Assembly (NCBI GenBank): GCA_029553955.1
Contig: JAKPJZ010000075.1
Location: forward strand, 1-64,000
Direction: 5' to 3'
Source of the DNA: Chloroflexota bacterium
GTDB taxonomy: Bacteria > Chloroflexota > Anaerolineae > SpSt-313
DNA length: 64,000 nt
Made by a program: the position numbers and the translations under genes. The notes under the pieces are model-generated. The model searched no databases and was not told where the DNA came from. It saw only the letters and a program-made list of their open reading frames with translations. How positions within the stretch are numbered: the first letter of the stretch is position 1; each line of letters opens with the position of its first letter. Positions 36,134 to 48,106 of the stretch are shown piece by piece.

Positions 36134-37012
36134 CTATCCCTGCTCAGCCCTGGCCAGGAGCTCAGCCCAGTGCCGGTCGACGTTGCGCTGGATCTCGTCG
36201 ATCTGTGCGGGCGTCAGGTGGTTGAAGCGGCCCTGGCGCCGCAGGTACTCGATGACGGGCGCCTCGCTGGGCCGTACGGTCACGCGCCAGCGCTCGCCCT
36301 CTTCGACTTCATACAGCGGGAAGACTTTGCTCTGCACGGCCAACCGCGAGACCTTGATGGTCTCTGCCGGCTCCGACTTCCAGCCCGATGGGCAGGGCGC
36401 GAGGATGTGGATGAACTTGCTGCCGCGGATGCCCTGCGCTTTCTGCAGCTTGCGCACCAGGTCCTCGGGGTAGGCGATCGAAGCCGAGGCGGTGTAGGGG
36501 ATGCGGTGGGCGGCCATGATGGCCACCATGTCCTTCTTGGGCGTGTTCTTGGGTGTGGCCGCAGGCGTTGTCGTCGTCCATGCGCCCCAGGGCGTGGCCG
36601 AGCTGCGCTGGATGCCGGTGTTCATGTAGGCTTCGTTGTCATAACACACGTAGATGAAATCTTCGTTGCGCTCCACGGCGCCCGAGAGGGCCTGGAAGCC
36701 GATGTCGAAGGTGCCGCCGTCGCCGGCCCAGGCCATCACCGTGGTGTTGGGCCGGCCGCGCATCTCGAGCGCCGCCTTGATGCCCGAGGAGACCGAGCCG
36801 CCCGTCTCGAATGCGGTGTGCAGCGTGGGCACCTTGAGCGAGGTGTAGGGGAAGGGCCCGGCGATGATCGACCAGCAGGAGGCAACGATGATGACGACGA
36901 CGTCTTCGCCGACAGCTTTGAGCGCCAGGCGCATGGCCAACGAGGCGCCGCAGCCCGGGCAGCCCACATGGCCGGAGTACATCAACTCTCGCTCTGGAAT
37001 GGCGTAGCTCAT
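36134..37012 (-). CDS. porB: 2-oxoacid:acceptor oxidoreductase, beta subunit (POR/VOR type)
   Basis: TPP-binding subunit of a pyruvate- or 2-oxoisovalerate-type oxidoreductase; 292 residues. Seen: HVGCPGCGASLAMRLAL (cluster-binding Cys), AWAGDGGTFDIGFQALSGA TPP motif near residues 94-112, CYDNEAYMNTGIQRS, and APCPSGW. Four-base overlap with porA. The POR/VOR architecture with separate A, B and G subunits differs from KorAB. Given the neighbouring isobutyrate/butyrate genes, 2-oxoisovalerate is a candidate substrate, by inference. Confidence 0.92.
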   Translation of the reverse strand: MSYAIPERELMYSGHVGCPGCGASLAMRLALKAVGEDVVVIIVASCWSIIAGPFPYTSLKVPTLHTAFETGGSVSSGIKAALEMRGRPNTTVMAWAGDGGTFDIGFQALSGAVERNEDFIYVCYDNEAYMNTGIQRSSATPWGAWTTTTPAATPKNTPKKDMVAIMAAHRIPYTASASIAYPEDLVRKLQKAQGIRGSKFIHILAPCPSGWKSEPAETIKVSRLAVQSKVFPLYEVEEGERWRVTVRPSEAPVIEYLRRQGRFNHLTPAQIDEIQRNVDRHWAELLARAEQG

Positions 37013-38163
37013 GACTTGACCTCCCACCAGACCGGCTCCTCGGCGGGCACGTCGTGGCTGAGCACATGCCCGGCGATGCCGTGGATCGTGGCCGGGGTGA
37101 CGTCGCGGCCGCCAAGCCCGACGACAAAGTCGAACACCTGAGGCGCGCGCGGCAGGCCGTAGAGGGCCGCCTTGAGTTCGCTGGCAAAGATGCCCTCGTG
37201 CCCGTAGGAGATGTTGCGATCGATGACGCCGACCTTCTTGACCCCGGCGAGGGCACGGCGCAGCTCGGCCACCGGGAAGGGGCGGAACAGGCGCAGCCTG
37301 AGCAGCCCGATGTTGACGCCCTGCCCGCGCAGCTCATCGACGACGACGCGGGCGGTGCCCGATGTGGCGCCCGCACTGAAAAGCACTGTCTCGGCGCCCT
37401 CCGTGCGGTAGGGCTCGATCAGGCCATAGCCGCGCCCGAAGCAGGCCGCGTATTCCTCATCGACTGTCTGCACCACCCCCTTGGCTTCTGCCATCGCCTG
37501 CTGCATCTGCAGCCGCATCTCCATATAGTGCTCGGGGGCGACGAGCATGTTGAAGGCACGCGGGTCTTCGATGTCGAGCCGCCACTCGGTCTCGTAGCGG
37601 GGCAGGAAGGCATCGACCTGCTCCTGCGACGGCACGTCGACCGGCTCCTCGGTGTGCGAGAGGATAAAGGCGTCGAGGACGACCATGACCGGCAGGCGCA
37701 CCGTCTCGGCGATCTTGAAGGCCTGGATGACGGTGTCGAGCGCCTCCTGGTTCGACTCGCAGTAGAGCTGCAGGAAGCCGGTGTCGCGCTGGGCGAGCGA
37801 GTCGCTCTGGTCGGTCCACACGTTCCAGCCTGGCCCGACGGCGCGGTTGACGTTGGCCAGGACGATGGGGAGCCGGGCGCCGGCGGCCCAGTGCAGCATC
37901 TCGTGCATCAAGAGCAGGCCGTGCGACGACGTCGCCGTGAAGGCGCGCGCCCCCACCGACGAGGCGCCGACGACTGCAGCCATGGCCGAGTGTTCAGACT
38001 CGACCTTGATGAACTTGGCGTTCAGCGAGCCGTCGGAGCAGAACTCGGACAGCATCTCGACGATCTGAGTCTGTGGTGTGATGGGGTAGGCAGAGATGAC
38101 CTCGGCCCGCGCCAGCCGCACGCCGTACGAGACGGCGTGGTTGCCCATGATGACCTTCCTCAT
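37009..38163 (-). CDS. porA: 2-oxoacid:acceptor oxidoreductase, alpha subunit (POR/VOR type)
   Basis: 384 residues. Typical: GNHAVSYGVRLARAEVISAYPITPQTQIVE near the N terminus, KVESEHSAMAAVVGAS, TSSHGLLLMHEML, and the transketolase C-like GATSGTARVVVDELR. Start and stop both overlap their neighbours by 4 bp, so the operon is translated as one coupled unit. Confidence 0.92.
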   Translation of the reverse strand: MRKVIMGNHAVSYGVRLARAEVISAYPITPQTQIVEMLSEFCSDGSLNAKFIKVESEHSAMAAVVGASSVGARAFTATSSHGLLLMHEMLHWAAGARLPIVLANVNRAVGPGWNVWTDQSDSLAQRDTGFLQLYCESNQEALDTVIQAFKIAETVRLPVMVVLDAFILSHTEEPVDVPSQEQVDAFLPRYETEWRLDIEDPRAFNMLVAPEHYMEMRLQMQQAMAEAKGVVQTVDEEYAACFGRGYGLIEPYRTEGAETVLFSAGATSGTARVVVDELRGQGVNIGLLRLRLFRPFPVAELRRALAGVKKVGVIDRNISYGHEGIFASELKAALYGLPRAPQVFDFVVGLGGRDVTPATIHGIAGHVLSHDVPAEEPVWWEVKS

Positions 38164-39911
38164 TGCCCCTCTTCCTCCATGCGCATGGCAGAGCGCGGAC
38201 ACTCCTTGGCGCAGATGCCGCAGCCTTTGCAGTAGTCGAAGGCGATGGTGTAGCGGCCGCCCGCGGCACGGGCGATGGCCACGTCGGGGCAGAAGATCAG
38301 GCAGGTATCGCAGGCGATGCAGGTGCCGCAACTGATGCAGCGCTCGGCCTCGCGTGTTGCTGCAGCATCAGAGAGGCCGGGGTTGACCTCGCCGAAATCG
38401 CCATGCAGCGAGACCGGCGTCCAGCCCTCCAGCTCGGGCCGAGGCGCCACCTCGATATAGTCGGCATTCAGGTCTTCGGCACCGACGATCGCCTGGGAAG
38501 CCGTGCGCTCGGTGGCGTGCGCGGCCCCGTAGAGCGGCGGCAGGCCCGCCAGCCTACCGCTGCGCAGGTAGTGGTCGATGGCGAGGGCGGCGCGCTTGCC
38601 CGAGCCGACCGCCTGGGCCACGGTGCCTTCGCCCGTGGCCGCGTCGCCGCCGGCAAAGACCCCTGCCGCCGCTGTCTCTGCGGCGGCACCGGCCACGATG
38701 CGCCCGCTCTGGATGGCGACGCTCGAACCGGCGAGCGGGGCCTCATCGAGCGCCTGCCCCACGGCCACGATGACCGCATCGGCATCGAGGGTGAGCTCGG
38801 CGCCGGGCACCGCTTCGGGCTGCGATCGGCCCGAAGCGTCGGGGGCGCCCAGGCGCATTTCCTGGCAGCGCAGGCCGCGCACGCGCGTGCTGCTGCCAAG
38901 CACCTCGAGCGGTGTGGCCAGGAAGCGGAAGGTGATCCCCTCGCGGCGCGCCTCGGCCACCTCCTCGGCGACCGCAGGCATCTGCGCCTGCGTGCGCCGG
39001 TAGACGACGGTGACCTCGGCGCCCAGACGCGCGGCGGTGCGTGCCGCATCCATGGCCGTGTTGCCGCCGCCGATCACCAGCACCCGGCGGCCGAGCTGCA
39101 CCGGCTCGCCCTGCGCCACGCGCCGCAAAAAGTCGAGCCCGGCGAACACACCCGGCACGCCCTCACCGGGCACGCCGAGCGGCCGGCTCACGCCCTGGCC
39201 CAGGGCCAGGAAGACGGCATCCATCCCGGCCAGCTCCTGCCACGAGAGGTCGTCGCCCAGCCGCTGGCCGAGTGCCAAGCGTACGCCGAGCGATTCGATG
39301 TTGGCGATCTCGCGGTCGAGCACAGCCTTGGGCAGGCGGTAGGCGGGGATGCCGTAGCGCAGCAGGCCGCCTGGCTGGCTCGCAGCCTCGTAGATGGTGG
39401 GCTCGTAGCCCAGGCGCGCCAGGTGGTAGGCGGCCGAGAGGCCCGCCGGCCCTGAGCCGACGATGGCGATGCGGCCGGGGCGGCGGGCGGCCGCGCGCTC
39501 GGGGCGCCAGCCGTGGGCCGCGGCCTCGTCGGCGAGGTAGCGCTCGAGGGCGCGGATGGCGATGGCGCCGCCGAACTCGCCGCGGTTGCAGTCGCTCTCA
39601 CAGGGGTGCGGGCACACGCGCCCACAGACGCCCGGCAGTGGGTTCTCGGCGATCAGGGTGTGCCAGGCCGCCTCGACGTGACCGTCGCGCAGCGCGGCGA
39701 TATAGTGCACGACATCGTTGCCGGCCGGGCAGGCATGGTTGCAGGGCGGTGTCTTGTCTTCGTAGCGCGGGCGGATGTAGCGCCAACTGCCGGTCTTGCT
39801 GGTGAGTGTGGCGCCGAGCGACACCGGCAGAGGCGGCATGTCGGCCAGCGTGCGAAAGACGATGGGCTCGTCGGGCGCCTGCGTCGTGGGCATGCTATGC
39901 TTGGACTTCAT
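38160..39911 (-). CDS. FAD/NAD(P) oxidoreductase fused to PorD-like 2[4Fe-4S] ferredoxin domain
   Basis: 583 residues. The N-terminal GltD/NfnB-type Fe-S region (CNHACPAG, CGRVCPHPCESDC; about 51-105) leads to a two-Rossmann flavin domain (IAIVGSGPAGLSAAYHL near 140 and VLVIGGGNTAMDAARTA near 275). A C-terminal bacterial ferredoxin domain follows (CISCGTCIACDTCLIFCP and CKGCGICAKECP). The ATG at 39911 has AGGAGG. Sited between porG and porA in place of a simple PorD, it probably passes electrons between the oxidoreductase and NAD(P)H. That coupling is inferred from position and domains. Confidence 0.9.
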   Translation of the reverse strand: MKSKHSMPTTQAPDEPIVFRTLADMPPLPVSLGATLTSKTGSWRYIRPRYEDKTPPCNHACPAGNDVVHYIAALRDGHVEAAWHTLIAENPLPGVCGRVCPHPCESDCNRGEFGGAIAIRALERYLADEAAAHGWRPERAAARRPGRIAIVGSGPAGLSAAYHLARLGYEPTIYEAASQPGGLLRYGIPAYRLPKAVLDREIANIESLGVRLALGQRLGDDLSWQELAGMDAVFLALGQGVSRPLGVPGEGVPGVFAGLDFLRRVAQGEPVQLGRRVLVIGGGNTAMDAARTAARLGAEVTVVYRRTQAQMPAVAEEVAEARREGITFRFLATPLEVLGSSTRVRGLRCQEMRLGAPDASGRSQPEAVPGAELTLDADAVIVAVGQALDEAPLAGSSVAIQSGRIVAGAAAETAAAGVFAGGDAATGEGTVAQAVGSGKRAALAIDHYLRSGRLAGLPPLYGAAHATERTASQAIVGAEDLNADYIEVAPRPELEGWTPVSLHGDFGEVNPGLSDAAATREAERCISCGTCIACDTCLIFCPDVAIARAAGGRYTIAFDYCKGCGICAKECPRSAMRMEEEGQ

Positions 39912-40443
39912 CGTAGGCCTCCTGGGTGGCGGCGACGTTGTCGTCCTGTTTTGCCGGCACGCCCTCGCGCACGGCTTCGCGGATGGCTTCGATGCCGACC
40001 AGCCCTGTGATGCGGGCAAAGGCGCCCAGGATGGCGGTGTTGACGATGGGGGCGTTGGCCGGGCCGAGCCGGTGGCGGATGGCGATGGCGTTGGCATCGA
40101 CGGTGGCCACGCGGAAGCGCTCGGGCAAGTTGAAGCTCGCCGGTGGCCTGGAGCTGTTGATGATGATCCAGCCGCCGGGCTTGAGCCCTGTGGTGACGTC
40201 GACGGCGACAATCAGCGTGGGGTCGAGGACGACCAGGTGGTCGGGTTCGTAGATCTGGCAGCGGAGGCGAATGGGGGTGTCGTCGATGCGGGTGAAGGCG
40301 GTGACGGGAGCGCCCCTGCGCTCGACGCCGAAGGACGGGAACGACTGCACGTACTTGCCCTCTCGGAAGACGGCGGTCGCGAGCACCTTGGAGGCGACCA
40401 CTGCGCCCTGGCCGCCGCGACCATGGATGCGGATTTCGATCAT
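39895..40443 (-). CDS. porG: 2-oxoacid:acceptor oxidoreductase, gamma subunit
   Basis: 182 residues with the gamma-subunit signature IRIHGRGGQGAVVASKVLA (4-22), FPSFGVERRGAPVTAF and RHRLGPANAPIVNTAILGAFA, which binds CoA. First gene of the por operon; its end overlaps the next gene by 17 bp. AGGAGG precedes the ATG. Confidence 0.92.
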   Translation of the reverse strand: MIEIRIHGRGGQGAVVASKVLATAVFREGKYVQSFPSFGVERRGAPVTAFTRIDDTPIRLRCQIYEPDHLVVLDPTLIVAVDVTTGLKPGGWIIINSSRPPASFNLPERFRVATVDANAIAIRHRLGPANAPIVNTAILGAFARITGLVGIEAIREAVREGVPAKQDDNVAATQEAYDEVQA

Positions 40444-40547
40444 CGCCCGCCTCCTGCTGCGCCGTCCTCCCCGTTGAGGAACTCGACCATGTCTGAACCC
40501 TCCGGTTCTCTGGGCCTGCACGAAGGGCGTGCAGGCATGGGTCCAAT

Positions 40548-40627
40548 CTGGGGTCAGGGGAGCGGCGGCCGGCAGCCGGCTGAGGAAGGGGCCGGCCTGG
40601 CAGCCGGCGCTCCCGCCCTGACCCCAG
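40548..40627. terminator. hairpin after the phosphotransferase gene
   Basis: Stem CTGGGGTCAGGG / CCCTGACCCCAG (12 bp) with more GC pairing inside, starting 5 bp past the ptb stop on the minus strand. It probably ends or attenuates transcription before porG. A smaller CCTGCAC/GTGCAGG hairpin lies at about 40515. Confidence 0.65.
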
Positions 40628-40632
40628 CCCTG

Positions 40633-41550
40633 CTACGGCCTGGCCCAAGAGGCCAGGACTACGCCCAGCGCAATCGACAGCAGCTTGGTCTCGTGAGGAT
40701 CGGAGCGCGAGGCCACGATCAGCGGCGACTGGCCGCCCACCACAACGCCGGCCATGCGGCCCTTGGCAAAATAGGTGATGGCCTTGGCCAGCATGTTGCC
40801 GGCCTCCACATCCGGGGCCACCAGGATGTCGGCCTGGCCGGCCACAGGCGAACGAATGCCCTTGATGGACGACGACTCGTCGGAGATGGCGTTGTCGAGC
40901 GCCAGCGGACCGTCGACGATGCCGCCACGGATCTGGCCGCGGTCGGCCATCTTGGCGAGGTTGGCCGCGTCCATGGTTGTGGGGATCTTGGGGTTGACCA
41001 TCTCGGTCGCCGCCAGCACGGCCACCTTGGGCTGCTCGATGCCGAGCGCGAGCGCAACCTCGATGGCATTCTGGACTATCTCGACCTTTTGCACGATGTC
41101 GGGGGCGACGACGACCCCGGCGTCGGTGACGAAGATAAGGCGGCTGAAGCCGGGGATCTCAAAGATGCCGACGTGACTGAGCAGGCGGCCACGGCGCAGG
41201 CCGAGCTCACGGTCGAGGGCGGCGCGCAGGAAATCGCCCGTTTCGATGCGGCCCTTCATGCCGATCTGCGCCTGGCCCTGGCGCACCAACGTCATGACCA
41301 TGGCCGCCGCGCGCTTGGGGTCGGGCTCGTCGATGACGTCCATGTGGCTGAGATCGACGCCGGCGCACCTGGCGAGCGATTCAATCGCGGCCTGGTCGCC
41401 GACCAGGATGCACTCGGCCATACGCTCGGCCTCAGCCGCCTGGGCGGCCTGGAGCACCTCCTTCTCGTGGGCGGCGGCGATGGCGATGGTCTTGGGGCCC
41501 GCCTCGCGGGCGGCCTGGAACAGCGCGGCAAAGTTGGCGATCCTCGTCAT
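40633..41550 (-). CDS. ptb: phosphate butyryltransferase (phosphate acyltransferase family)
   Basis: Exchanges acyl-CoA with acyl phosphate, the step before an acyl kinase makes ATP; 305 residues, the usual Ptb length and shorter than Pta. Seen: GMKGRIETGDFLRAALDRE, SHVGIFEIPGFSRLIFVTDAGV (near 135-157), and the C-terminal DILVAPDVEAGNMLAKAI and HETKLLSIAL. The ATG at 41550 begins MTRIANF. No butyrate kinase is in the window. Position next to the por operon suggests acyl-CoA from 2-oxoacids feeds it. Confidence 0.88.
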   Translation of the reverse strand: MTRIANFAALFQAAREAGPKTIAIAAAHEKEVLQAAQAAEAERMAECILVGDQAAIESLARCAGVDLSHMDVIDEPDPKRAAAMVMTLVRQGQAQIGMKGRIETGDFLRAALDRELGLRRGRLLSHVGIFEIPGFSRLIFVTDAGVVVAPDIVQKVEIVQNAIEVALALGIEQPKVAVLAATEMVNPKIPTTMDAANLAKMADRGQIRGGIVDGPLALDNAISDESSSIKGIRSPVAGQADILVAPDVEAGNMLAKAITYFAKGRMAGVVVGGQSPLIVASRSDPHETKLLSIALGVVLASWARP

Positions 41551-41599
41551 TGCGGTGTCGTCCTCCCTGACGGCCCATGAACCACGATAGTCGCTCGCT

Positions 41600-44563
<2,964 letters not shown>

Positions 44564-44609
44564 CCGACAATCGCTCCATACCTCAGAATCGGGCTAGTCT
44601 TCCATCTAG

Positions 44610-44638
44610 ATTATAGCACACACAGAAGCGCATGCCAA
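44610..44638 (-). promoter_or_regulatory. promoter of secA
   Basis: Minus strand -35 TTGGCA (44638-44633), 17-bp spacer, -10 TATAAT (44615-44610). Confidence 0.8.
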
Positions 44639-44698
44639 GGGCATAGCGGACAAGACCACTCTTGTTGGCTCTGCTCAACGTGCGCAATTCGCGCCCAG

Positions 44699-44796
44699 CA
44701 GCCTGTCGGAGCGCGACGCTATGGGGTGGCAGCGCAGCAGAGTGCCCGGCTGCGACCAGGATGCGGAGGGTGGCAGGACCGCTCTCCGACAGCCTG
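44699..44796. mobile_element. MITE-like element A3
   Basis: 98 bp between CAGCCTGTCGGAG and CTCCGACAGCCTG (12 of 13 complementary). The interior is a shortened, inverted relative of A1/A2 (GTGCCCGGCTGCGACCAGGAT). It ends 10 bp past the prs TAG stop. Confidence 0.7.
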
Positions 44797-44806
44797 TTGG
44801 GGTATG

Positions 44807-45763
44807 CTATTCATTAAGGTAGGCGCCGACCGAGCGGCCTTCATGGACGCGGCGGATGACCTCGGCCAGGAAGGGGGCCAGCGAGAGCACGACGAGGCCC
44901 GGGAACTGCTTCTGCGGGGCAACCGGCACCGAGTTGGTGGTGACGACTTCTTTGAAGCCCGCGGCGCGCATGCGCTCGGTGGCCGGCGGCGAGAAGACGG
45001 CGTGGCTGAAGCAGGCATAGATATCCTGAGCGCCGTTCTCGCGAATGATGTGCACCGTCTCGGTTATCGAGCCGGCCGTGTCGACCTCGTCGTCGACGAC
45101 GATGGCGTTGCGGCCGCGCACGTCGCCAATGACCGTGAGCGCCTGGCTCTGGGGGCCGGTGCGGCGCTTCTCCACAAAGGCCATCGGCAACTGCAGCTTT
45201 TCGGCAAAGTTGCGCCCCTTCTTGGCAAAGCCAAGGTCGGCACTGACGACGACGGCATTGGGAATGGCCTTGGCGACAAAGTAGCCGCTCAGCAGCGCAA
45301 AGGCGCTTAGGTCGTCGCCGGGGATGCTAAAGAAGCCCTGGATCTGCCCGGCGTGCAGGTCGAGGGTCAGGAAGCGGTCGGCGCCGGCCACACCGATCAT
45401 ATCGGCTAGCAGGCGTGCGGTGATGGGGACGCGGGGCTGGTCCTTCTTGTCGCTCCGGCCATAGGAGAAGTAGGGCATGACGGCGGTGATGCGCCCGGCT
45501 GAGGCGCGCTTCAGCGTGTCGAGGATGATGAGCAGCTCCATGATGCTGCGGTTGACCGGCGAGCAGGTGGCCTGGATGACAAAGACATCCTGCGAGCGCA
45601 CGCTCTCGTGGAGCTTGACAAAGATGTTCTCGTTGGGGAACTCGATAATGTCGATGCCGCGCAGCGGCACGCCCAGGCAGGTGCAGATTTCGTTGGCCAG
45701 GCCGGGGTTGGCGTTGCCGCAAAAGACGGCGAGCTCGCCGTACATACGTTTGCTATCCTCCAT
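44807..45763 (-). CDS. prs: ribose-phosphate pyrophosphokinase
   Basis: Makes PRPP from ribose-5-phosphate and ATP for nucleotide, His and Trp synthesis; 318 residues. Seen: FCGNANPGLANEICTCLG (family GNSNxxLA variant), RSQDVFVIQ, PYFSYGRSDKKDQPRVPI, TLDLHAGQIQGFF and the PRPP loop VVDDEVDTAGSI (normally VDDxIDTAGT). GAGGAGA lies upstream of the ATG at 45763. A TATAAT at 45863-45858 may be its -10 box, but the -35 is weak. Confidence 0.95.
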   Translation of the reverse strand: MEDSKRMYGELAVFCGNANPGLANEICTCLGVPLRGIDIIEFPNENIFVKLHESVRSQDVFVIQATCSPVNRSIMELLIILDTLKRASAGRITAVMPYFSYGRSDKKDQPRVPITARLLADMIGVAGADRFLTLDLHAGQIQGFFSIPGDDLSAFALLSGYFVAKAIPNAVVVSADLGFAKKGRNFAEKLQLPMAFVEKRRTGPQSQALTVIGDVRGRNAIVVDDEVDTAGSITETVHIIRENGAQDIYACFSHAVFSPPATERMRAAGFKEVVTTNSVPVAPQKQFPGLVVLSLAPFLAEVIRRVHEGRSVGAYLNE

Positions 45764-46077
45764 CAGGCGCACTCTCTCCTCAGGCACGTGAAGCAGGCCC
45801 ACGTGCTGCGTCGAATGATTTGGCGGCCGCGCGACGGTGCGGCGCCCGACCAATGAGTATTATACCACGCGCCTGCAAGTGAGTCCGGGCGAGCCGGCAG
45901 ACCTGACACAGCGATTTCCCTGGCGGCGTATCGATTGGCAAAAACTCGCTGAAGGCTGGCGAGCCTGAGCTCGAGCTCGTAGTGCGCACTACGAGCTTGC
46001 CAGCGGCGAACTGGCTTTTTTGCCAGGAAAGGCGGCCCAACCACCCTCCATGGAAATCGGCGTGTCAGGTCCGCCGA
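45764..46077. other. 314-bp gap with a large imperfect inverted repeat
   Basis: Contains a possible prs -10 box and, from about 45900 to 46071, one large nested inverted repeat (see separate entry). No gene is supported. Confidence 0.6.
45900..46071. repeat. 172-bp nested imperfect inverted repeat
   Basis: Outer ends GACCTGACAC..CGATTTCC and GGAAATCGGCGTGTCAGGTC are complementary with a few mismatches. The inner AGCTCGTAGTGC / GCACTACGAGCT (45974-45997) is a perfect 24-bp palindrome, with GGCAAAAA / TTTTTTGCC-like arms in between. Confidence 0.65.
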
Positions 46078-46524
46078 CTACGAAGGGGTCGTGCCTGCGA
46101 GGGCGCGCTCGATCTCGCCGAGATGCTGGCGGCGGTGCATGGCGCGGATGACCGTGCGGGGCCGCTGTGCCAGGATGGCCTCGATCAGCTCGTCAGAGAG
46201 GTCGGCCACCAGGCGGTCGACAGCTTGGGCAGCGGCGAAGGCCTCGGCAAGCGCCTCACGGGGCGGCATGGCCAGCCATTGGGGGAGCATGGCGTCGTTG
46301 ATCGGGTCGGGGTCGATGGGAACGACCCGCACGCCGCTCTGCTGCCACTCCCGCAGTGTGGCCAGGTTGCGCTGGTCCCAGAAGGCCAGGTGCGCCAGGG
46401 TCGACGACACGGTCCAGCCGTGACCGATGGGGCGCGCGAGGTCGGCGTCGCTCAGCCTGGCGGTCAGCGCGCGCAGTTCGACCCGCGAGGCGTCGTTCTC
46501 TGCGATGCAGGATAGTCTGTCCAT
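46078..46524 (-). CDS. DinB-like / mycothiol-maleylpyruvate-isomerase-fold protein
   Basis: 148 residues, four-helix-bundle pattern of the DinB superfamily: GHGWTVSSTLAHLAFWDQRNLATLREW (about 34-60) and a C-terminal RAMHRRQHLGEIERAL with His residues that could bind metal. Function unknown; relatives are thiol-dependent transferases or damage-inducible proteins. It follows meaB across an 86-bp palindrome, so it is probably separately expressed or attenuated. Confidence 0.75.
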   Translation of the reverse strand: MDRLSCIAENDASRVELRALTARLSDADLARPIGHGWTVSSTLAHLAFWDQRNLATLREWQQSGVRVVPIDPDPINDAMLPQWLAMPPREALAEAFAAAQAVDRLVADLSDELIEAILAQRPRTVIRAMHRRQHLGEIERALAGTTPS

Positions 46525-46547
46525 GGCGTCGCTCCCTTCGAGTCGAG

Positions 46548-46633
46548 GTGTTTGTAGTACTGGAGAGTGGGTAGCAGGGTTGGGCAGCGCGCTGCCCAAC
46601 CCTGCTACCCACTCTCCAGTACTACAAACACAC
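46548..46633. repeat. 86-bp perfect palindrome, family P2
   Basis: Two perfectly complementary 43-nt arms; base GTGTTTGTAGTACTGGAGAG, tip GGGCAGCGCGCTGCCC. It starts 17 bp past the meaB stop. Confidence 0.9.
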
Positions 46634-46649
46634 GGCCTCTTCTCTGCGA

Positions 46650-47684
46650 TCAATCCCCACGGGAACGCAACAGCTCGACGAGTTGCTCGGCTGTGGCGCG
46701 GGCGTCGCGGCGGCGGCGCGCGATATCCTCCACGGCCTGGCGATAGGTCGCGGCGTCCACCTTTTCGGCCAGCAGGCGGCGCAGGGCCTCGTCGAGGGCG
46801 CGGTCGAGCTGCGCTTCGGCGCGGCGCTCCTCCGCCTCGCGGCCCTCTGGAGTGCCCGTCAGGTGCGCGCGATGCGCCTCGATGGCGTCGATGGTCTCTG
46901 CGATGCCCCGGCCCTCGGTGGCTACCGTGGCGATGAGCGGCGGCTGCCAGGCGTCCTCCTGCCGCGATGGGGCGGTGGCGGGCGCGGCCATCATCGCGCC
47001 GTGGTGCGCGACGACGGCCGGTGTGCCGTTCCTCAGCTCGAGCATCATGCGCAGGGCGGCGATGGTCTGCTCGGCGCCCTCGCGGTCGGCCTTGTTGACC
47101 AGCAGGATGTCGGCCGTCTCGAGGATGCCCGCCTTGATGGCCTGGATGTCGTCGCCGAGGCCGGGGGCTTCGACGACGATGACCGTGTGTGCCAGGCGGG
47201 CGACCTCGACCTCGTCTTGGCCGGCGCCGACCGTTTCAATGATGATGCGCTGGAAGCCGGCCGCATCGATGGCGTGCACGGCGTCGGCGGCCATGCGCGA
47301 GAGCCCGCCGGTGGAGCCACGGGTGGCCATGCTGCGGATAAAGATGCCCGCGTCGCCCGCCAGATCGCGCATGCGCAGGCGGTCGCCCAGGAGCGCTCCG
47401 CCGGTGAAGGGGCTGGAGGGGTCGATGGCCAGGATGCCGACGGTGAGGCCACGGCCGCGATAGGCGCGCGCCAGGGCGCCGACCAGTGTGCTCTTGCCCG
47501 TGCCCGGCGAGCCGGTGACGCCGATCACGTGGGCGCGCCCGCCATGGGGATAGAGGGCGGCCAGCAGCTCGCCCGCCGCGGTCTCGCCATTCTCGACGCA
47601 GGTGATGGCCTGCGCCAGCGCGCGGCGATCACCCTGCAGCAGCCGCTCAACGAGCGCGGCCGCGGTGTCGCCTGCCGGCATCAC
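46650..47684 (-). CDS. meaB: methylmalonyl-CoA mutase-associated GTPase MeaB
   Basis: G3E-family P-loop GTPase that loads and protects B12 mutases; 344 residues. Seen: [18 protein letters not shown] (about 55-72), the [18 protein letters not shown] motif, [28 protein letters not shown] and NKADREGAE. The ATG overlaps the upstream B12-binding subunit by 4 bp. With two different mutase large subunits nearby, it may serve both. Confidence 0.95.
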   Translation of the reverse strand: MMPAGDTAAALVERLLQGDRRALAQAITCVENGETAAGELLAALYPHGGRAHVIGVTGSPGTGKSTLVGALARAYRGRGLTVGILAIDPSSPFTGGALLGDRLRMRDLAGDAGIFIRSMATRGSTGGLSRMAADAVHAIDAAGFQRIIIETVGAGQDEVEVARLAHTVIVVEAPGLGDDIQAIKAGILETADILLVNKADREGAEQTIAALRMMLELRNGTPAVVAHHGAMMAAPATAPSRQEDAWQPPLIATVATEGRGIAETIDAIEAHRAHLTGTPEGREAEERRAEAQLDRALDEALRRLLAEKVDAATYRQAVEDIARRRRDARATAEQLVELLRSRGD

Positions 47685-48103
47685 GCCGGCCTCCGTTGGG
47701 CCACGGCCCCTTGGATGAAGGCGGCAATCTCGTCGGTGGGTGTGCCCGGGCCAAAGACGCGCGCCACACCTGCTGCCTCGAGGGCCGGCACGTCCTCGTC
47801 GGGGATAATGCCACCGGCGACGATGATGACGTCAGCCATGCCGTCGACGCGCAGCAGCTCGGCGATGCGCGGCAAGAGCGCCATATGCGCCCCCGAGAGG
47901 ATGCTCAGGCCGACGACGTCCACGTCTTCCTGGAGGGCAGCCTCGGCGATCATCTCGGGCGTCTGGCGCAGGCCTGTGTAGATGACTTCCATGCCGGCGT
48001 CGCGCAGGGCGCGCGCGACGACCTTGGCGCCACGGTCGTGGCCATCGAGGCCCGGCTTGGCCACCAGGACACGGATCTTGCGTTCTTGGTCTTGTGCACT
48101 CAT
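47681..48103 (-). CDS. acyl-CoA mutase small subunit, B12-binding
   Basis: 140-residue stand-alone cobalamin-binding domain with the base-off ligand motif [12 protein letters not shown] (about residues 15-26), SILSGAHM and [14 protein letters not shown] 48103 is preferred over the GTG one codon upstream because GGAGG spacing is better. It is the only B12 domain in the region, so it would have to pair with both mutase large subunits (48449 and 50873). Confidence 0.92.
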   Translation of the reverse strand: MSAQDQERKIRVLVAKPGLDGHDRGAKVVARALRDAGMEVIYTGLRQTPEMIAEAALQEDVDVVGLSILSGAHMALLPRIAELLRVDGMADVIIVAGGIIPDEDVPALEAAGVARVFGPGTPTDEIAAFIQGAVAQRRPA

Positions 48104-48106
48104 CAC

